Shown here: positions 60,811 through 64,000 of the stretch, piece by piece
Layout: each line of letters opens with the position of its first letter
How positions within the stretch are numbered: the stretch's first letter is position 1
From: a bacterium
Lineage (GTDB): Bacteria > Actinomycetota > Acidimicrobiia > Acidimicrobiales > CATQHL01
Reading direction: 5' to 3'
NCBI GenBank assembly: GCA_026708055.1
Contig: JAPOVS010000039.1
Location: forward strand, 20,196 to 84,195
DNA length: 64,000 bases
The notes under the pieces: generated by a model
Seen by the model: only the letters and a program-made list of their open reading frames with translations
What the model was told of the DNA's origin: nothing
The model's database searches: none
Position numbers and translations under genes: made by a program

Positions 60811-61169
60811 GTCGCGGAGCCTCTCGCCCGAGCTTGTTGGGTGCCGTGAGACTGCCTAACGGCACTCACCTCAAGATGGATGCCTTCGTGGTGCTGGATA
60901 TGCGCGATGATCGCGAAGATGTTTCGGGCATGAGGATTACCTGCCGGTCCGAACATGCGCATGAGGCTCTTGGGCGGCTTGTCGGTCATTAGCCCGAGCT
61001 TCTTGAATCCGATTGTGGCGTTGATGTAGTCGCGCAGGGTGATCTTGCCGGCTTCGATGTCTCCGGCAAGCAGGCACTCCACTCCCTCCTGAAGCAGCTT
61101 CTCCCGGAAGGCCCGGTCAGTGAGCGCGCGGGCTTGGACGGTCTCTTGGAAGTCACGCGTGAGCGGCAT
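60807..61169 (-). CDS. Addiction-module-antidote-like (HTH) regulator heading mcrBC
   Basis: A 120-aa protein of the small HTH family annotated as putative addiction-module antidotes: RDFQETVQARALTDRAFREKLLQEGVECLLAGDIEAGKITLRDYINATIGFKKLG, then PPKSLMRMFGPAGNPHARNIFAIIAHIQ, a helix-turn-helix. Its usual toxin partner (a HigB/RelE-like protein) is absent; instead it overlaps mcrB by 4 nt, so it may control the restriction operon. ATG 61169 has GAGGA 6 nt upstream; ATG 61175 is too close to it. Confidence 0.78.
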   Translation of the reverse strand: MPLTRDFQETVQARALTDRAFREKLLQEGVECLLAGDIEAGKITLRDYINATIGFKKLGLMTDKPPKSLMRMFGPAGNPHARNIFAIIAHIQHHEGIHLEVSAVRQSHGTQQARARGSAT

Positions 61170-61247
61170 CCTCATTCCTCTTCGTGTTAGTGCTGCCTGG
61201 CGCTTCGCCGGCGGTGCCGGCCGGTCGGGCTTGGATCGTCGCGGCGC

Positions 61248-62015
61248 TCAGTACATCTGCAAGGCGCCGGAGACGTTGATGGTTGCTCCGGAGACGAAGC
61301 GGGCGTGTTGTGATGCCAGGAACACGACGACCGGGGCGATCTCGGAGGGGTCGGCGATTCGGCCGAGGGGGGTGTCGGCGGTCATCGATTCCAGGACGGC
61401 GGGGTCGAGGTCGGTCAGCAGCATGGAGGTGGCGGCCTGGCCGGGGGAGACGACGTTGACGGTGATCTGTTGGGGGCCGTAGGTGCGGGCCATGCCCCGT
61501 GACATCGACACGATGCCGCCCTTTGAGGCGCAGTACGCCGTGGAGCCCCCGAAGCCGCCGCTCCACCAGCCCTGCGAGGAGAAAAGGATCATGCGCCCGC
61601 CCACGCCGCCGGCGATCATGGCGTTGGCACAGCTGCGGGCCAGGAAGAACGAGGCCTTGAGGTTGGTGTCGATCTGGAAGTCCCAGTCCTCCTCGGTGAC
61701 GTCGTCCATCGAACTGCGGCGCCGCAGCACCGCGGCCAGGTGCGCCAGCGCGTACAGGTTGCCGAGTTCGTCGACGGCCCGATCCACCAGCGCGCTCTGG
61801 GCGTCGAGGTCGGTCAGGTCGCAGCCCGCGGCGATGTGGCCGTCGCCCTCCATGCCCGCCACGACCTCGGCCACCGCCTCCCGGCGGAGGTCAACGGCCA
61901 TCACCCTGGCGCCCGCCGCAGCGAACATCTCCGCGGTCGGCCGCCCGATGCCACCACCGGCGCCGGTCACGATCACGCCCTTGCCTTCGAGCCCCGATCC
62001 CAGATCCCAAGCCAT
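61248..62015 (-). CDS. Short-chain dehydrogenase/reductase
   Basis: A 255-aa classical SDR: TGAGGGIGRPTAEMF (cofactor loop), AVDLRREA with Asp indicating NAD preference, the catalytic Ser in LFSSQGWWSGG and Tyr-x3-Lys in AYCASKGG, and C-terminal FLASQHARFVSGATINVSGALQ. The second residue of the usual NxxG motif region is AHLAAVL. GGGAGGA precedes the ATG at 62015. The substrate is unknown; it is 72 nt beyond the mcrBC operon start and transcribed toward it. Confidence 0.88.
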   Translation of the reverse strand: MAWDLGSGLEGKGVIVTGAGGGIGRPTAEMFAAAGARVMAVDLRREAVAEVVAGMEGDGHIAAGCDLTDLDAQSALVDRAVDELGNLYALAHLAAVLRRRSSMDDVTEEDWDFQIDTNLKASFFLARSCANAMIAGGVGGRMILFSSQGWWSGGFGGSTAYCASKGGIVSMSRGMARTYGPQQITVNVVSPGQAATSMLLTDLDPAVLESMTADTPLGRIADPSEIAPVVVFLASQHARFVSGATINVSGALQMY

Positions 62016-62425
62016 GCTTCCTCCCTGCTGACAGTCGGTGGTTGCTGGCGGCCAGCGGCCAGCATCCCGTTGGTGCCCCGTTCCTGCTGGACCATTGAGG
62101 CCCGGGCCGCGCCGGGTCGACGCCGCCGACCGTGTATAGCCGATCCGCCGGAGCGGCGCGCGCCCGGCCATCCGCCCCGGCTGACTGTCGCGGACGGGGT
62201 TGCCGGTGATGATGCCCGGCGGATCGCGCCGCCGCTCGCTTCGACGTCCCCCGTCTTGGCGCTCCCCGCCTGGCGTCCCCTGCCTCGACGCTCCCAGCGG
62301 TGACGCACCTGTACTCGGTACTGAGGTCATCCTGCCGGCGGGCGCGGGTTCGTTCGTCAGGTGGGTGCCTGTTTCACACCCCGGCTACGGTCCTGCGGCG
62401 CGCACACCTCCCGAGGAGGAGACCA
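62016..62425. other. Intergenic region between divergent SDR and DUF4268 genes
   Basis: About 410 nt. I see a short palindrome GTACTCGGTAC near 62312 and a possible -10 (TACGGT, about 62386) ahead of the DUF4268 gene. No convincing gene, RNA or terminator in the rest. Confidence 0.35.
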
Positions 62426-63364
62426 ATGGGCACTGAAGATATGGGCGAGTTGACCGATGTGAACCTCAGGGAGGTGTGGAAGCACGAAGCACTCGCCTTC
62501 ACACCGTGGCTCGCGAAGAATCTAGACAAACTCTCCAGCGTACTGGATGTCACGCTGGAGCTTGAAGAAGAGGAGATGCTGGTAGGAAACTTGAGGGCCG
62601 ACATCGTGTGCCGTGTGCCTACCGATGGAACCAGGGTCCTCATCGAGAATCAACTGGAGTGGGCCAATCTTCAGCACTTGGGACAGGTGATGGCGTACCT
62701 GGCCGGGTTGGAGGCGCGGACTGTTGTCTGGGTCGCCAGAGATTTCGACGAGGCGCATCTTTCAGCGTTCCGCTGGCTGAACGAGCACACCTCGGGCGAG
62801 TTCGGTTTCTTTGCCGTCAGGCTCAGGGCCGTCAAGATCGGGGACTCGCCACCGGCACCGTTGTTCGAGGTGATCGAACGTCCCAACGACTGGGATCGCG
62901 GGGTGCGAACTGTGGGGGAGCTCAGCGAACTCGGGAAACTCAAGAGAGACTTCTGGGCTCGTTACCGCGACCGGCACCCGGATGTCCAGAGGCCGACGCC
63001 AGGCTATGCCGGTTCCAACGTCAACGACCCGATCTCGCAGCTGGATGCCCGCGTCAGTCTGTATCCGGCAGTGGATGGTGCTGGGATCTTCATCTCGAGT
63101 TCTTTCGGCAAGCCATCGAGCGGTCTATTGGAGAGGCTGGACCCGTACTTGGAGCACCTCAGGAGCGAACTCGAGAAGGCGATAGCCAAAGACGGTCTGG
63201 GCCACATATACGGACCCAAGCACAACAGCAAACTGGACATCGACGGCTACGATCGAGCGAACTGGGATCAGATCGCTGACTGGCTCGAGAGCCGGCGGCG
63301 CATCTACATGCGGGTGCTGACCGGCCCGCCCGGTGACGACGCCGCCTCGGAGTCTGACCAGTAG
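62426..63364 (+). CDS. DUF4268-domain protein, PD-(D/E)xK-nuclease-like
   Basis: A 312-aa soluble protein. The N-terminal part has a nuclease-like core: DVTLELEEEEMLVGNLRADIVCRV with the Asp, then VLIENQLEWANLQHLGQVMAYLAGL with the E-x-Q that replaces E-x-K in many members, and TVVWVARDFDEAHLSAFRWLNEHT. The C-terminal part is the DUF4268 region (ANWDQIADWLESRRRIYMRVL). Such proteins are linked to restriction and defence. GAGGAGGA lies 5 nt before ATG 62426. Its composition is lower in GC than its neighbours. Confidence 0.78.
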   Translation: MGTEDMGELTDVNLREVWKHEALAFTPWLAKNLDKLSSVLDVTLELEEEEMLVGNLRADIVCRVPTDGTRVLIENQLEWANLQHLGQVMAYLAGLEARTVVWVARDFDEAHLSAFRWLNEHTSGEFGFFAVRLRAVKIGDSPPAPLFEVIERPNDWDRGVRTVGELSELGKLKRDFWARYRDRHPDVQRPTPGYAGSNVNDPISQLDARVSLYPAVDGAGIFISSSFGKPSSGLLERLDPYLEHLRSELEKAIAKDGLGHIYGPKHNSKLDIDGYDRANWDQIADWLESRRRIYMRVLTGPPGDDAASESDQ

Positions 63365-63433
63365 CGAAACGACCCTCCGGCTCCCAGCGGCCGGAACGGA
63401 CAAGCGAGGGTTGGGGGTGTCGGGGGCTGCGGA

Positions 63434-63453
63434 GGCGGCCATTTTAGGCCGCC
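63434..63453. repeat. 20-bp palindromic repeat, copy 2
   Basis: GGCGGCC (63434-63440), loop ATTTTA, GGCCGCC (63447-63453). It matches the reverse complement of 9670-9689 with one loop difference, and similarity extends about 15 nt rightward. It lies in the 230-nt gap downstream of the DUF4268 gene and could also act as a terminator for it. Confidence 0.6.
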
Positions 63454-63597
63454 GGAGCACCGCCGAGCGGCCCCAACCCGGATCCAGGCACCGCTCGCAA
63501 TCCACCGTTCCCGGCGGGGGCCCGGCCGATATCTGGCTCGCAGCCCCGGCCCCGAACGAGATTCAGCGGTCCGGGCCGGGGGCGCGGCCCTTGGCTG

Positions 63598-64000
63598 CTA
63601 GCCGGGTTGGCCCATGCCGGGGTTGCTGGCGGCGTCGCCCTGGCGTTCGAGGCGGTAGAAGTCCACGACCTCCTCGATGACTTCGATGCCAAGGCCCGGC
63701 CCGGTGGGGGGATGAGCCCAGCCGTCGGTGTGATCCGGGGGCTCGGTCACCAGGTCGTGGTGCATGGGGTTGCGGATGGGCTTGAACTCGAACAGCGTGC
63801 AGGCCGAGCTGGAGAAGCTGACGGCCAGGCTGGCGGCGCTCACGATCGCCGAGGACCAGGCGTGGGCGTTGGCTTGGCGGCGGTAGTACTCCACCCGCTC
63901 GGACATCTTCTTGAAGCCGGTGATGCCCTCTGCCCGGCCCGGGTCGCAGCCGATGACGTCCACGGTGCCGGTCTCGAGCAGGCGTTCGAAGCCCCGCAGG
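63598..64000 (-). CDS. Enolase-superfamily (mandelate racemase/muconate lactonizing) protein, C-terminal part
   Basis: The gene runs off the right edge; only the last roughly 133 residues are visible. GFERLLETGTVDVIGCDPGRAEGITGFKKMSERVEYYRRQANAHAW matches the end of the (beta/alpha)7 barrel of this superfamily, with the Asp-Pro-Gly-Arg-Ala-Glu segment at the strand-5/6 position and a possible acid/base His in NAHAW. Substrate unknown; most relatives are sugar-acid dehydratases or racemases. Confidence 0.75.
   Translation of the reverse strand, partial: LRGFERLLETGTVDVIGCDPGRAEGITGFKKMSERVEYYRRQANAHAWSSAIVSAASLAVSFSSSACTLFEFKPIRNPMHHDLVTEPPDHTDGWAHPPTGPGLGIEVIEEVVDFYRLERQGDAASNPGMGQPG

Overview
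The window is high-GC (about 70 %) bacterial DNA that reads as an Actinomycetota chromosome, most likely from the class Acidimicrobiia or a near relative. It carries two WhiB-type Fe-S regulators, a SenX3/RegX3-like phosphate two-component pair, a DivIVA-domain protein, a UPF0182 membrane protein, a DUF2342 protein, a DUF222/HNH nuclease and a type-B succinate dehydrogenase. Many genes have a TANNNT -10 box only 6-8 nt before the start codon, which suggests frequent leaderless transcription. The organism assignment is an inference from gene content.

Layout. 0-11.9 kb is housekeeping: class II aldolase, msrA, folD, icd, mdh, an SCP2-like protein, Fe/Mn superoxide dismutase, a DUF368 polyprenyl-phosphate transporter, sdhCAB, whiB, tatA and an AbrB-type protein. 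11.9-31 kb is an accessory island with wreckage at both edges: a decayed FN3/SGNH-hydrolase gene, an IS630 transposase tail, two nucleotidyltransferase-type toxin-antitoxin genes and two unrelated hipA fragments, one near each edge. Inside lies a co-oriented cluster of visibly lower GC (15.2-29.1 kb): a short signal-peptide ORF, a 3-TM protein, a large membrane-anchored VWA protein, a giant tubulin/FtsZ-superfamily protein, a 924-aa two-TM protein of unknown family, and a STAND-type NTPase with about eleven 42-residue TPRs. This is the best candidate for an under-described system. vapBC and a second whiB follow.

31.2-42.2 kb is a coherent phosphate regulon: ppk1, a PHO-box-like repeat, pstSCAB, phoU, surE, and a SenX3/RegX3-like sensor and regulator. 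42.2-55.7 kb is mixed core: an MFS transporter, DUF2342, a membrane-anchored SDR, moaE, a lone mreB, a HEAT-repeat protein, a YlbL-like PDZ/Lon protease, a DivIVA-like protein, UPF0182 and a 4CL-type acyl-CoA ligase. 55.8-63.4 kb is a second defence-leaning stretch: HNH nuclease, an McrBC operon led by an antitoxin-like regulator, an SDR and a DUF4268 nuclease-like protein. The window ends inside an enolase-superfamily gene.

Three local duplications with the same 71-72-nt offset (start of vapC, start of the senX3-like gene, inside mcrC) stand out. Two of them create a 24-codon mini-ORF whose stop overlaps the next start codon, and a third mini-ORF of 23 codons precedes the divIVA-like gene. 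A 20-bp palindromic repeat also occurs at both ends of the window.
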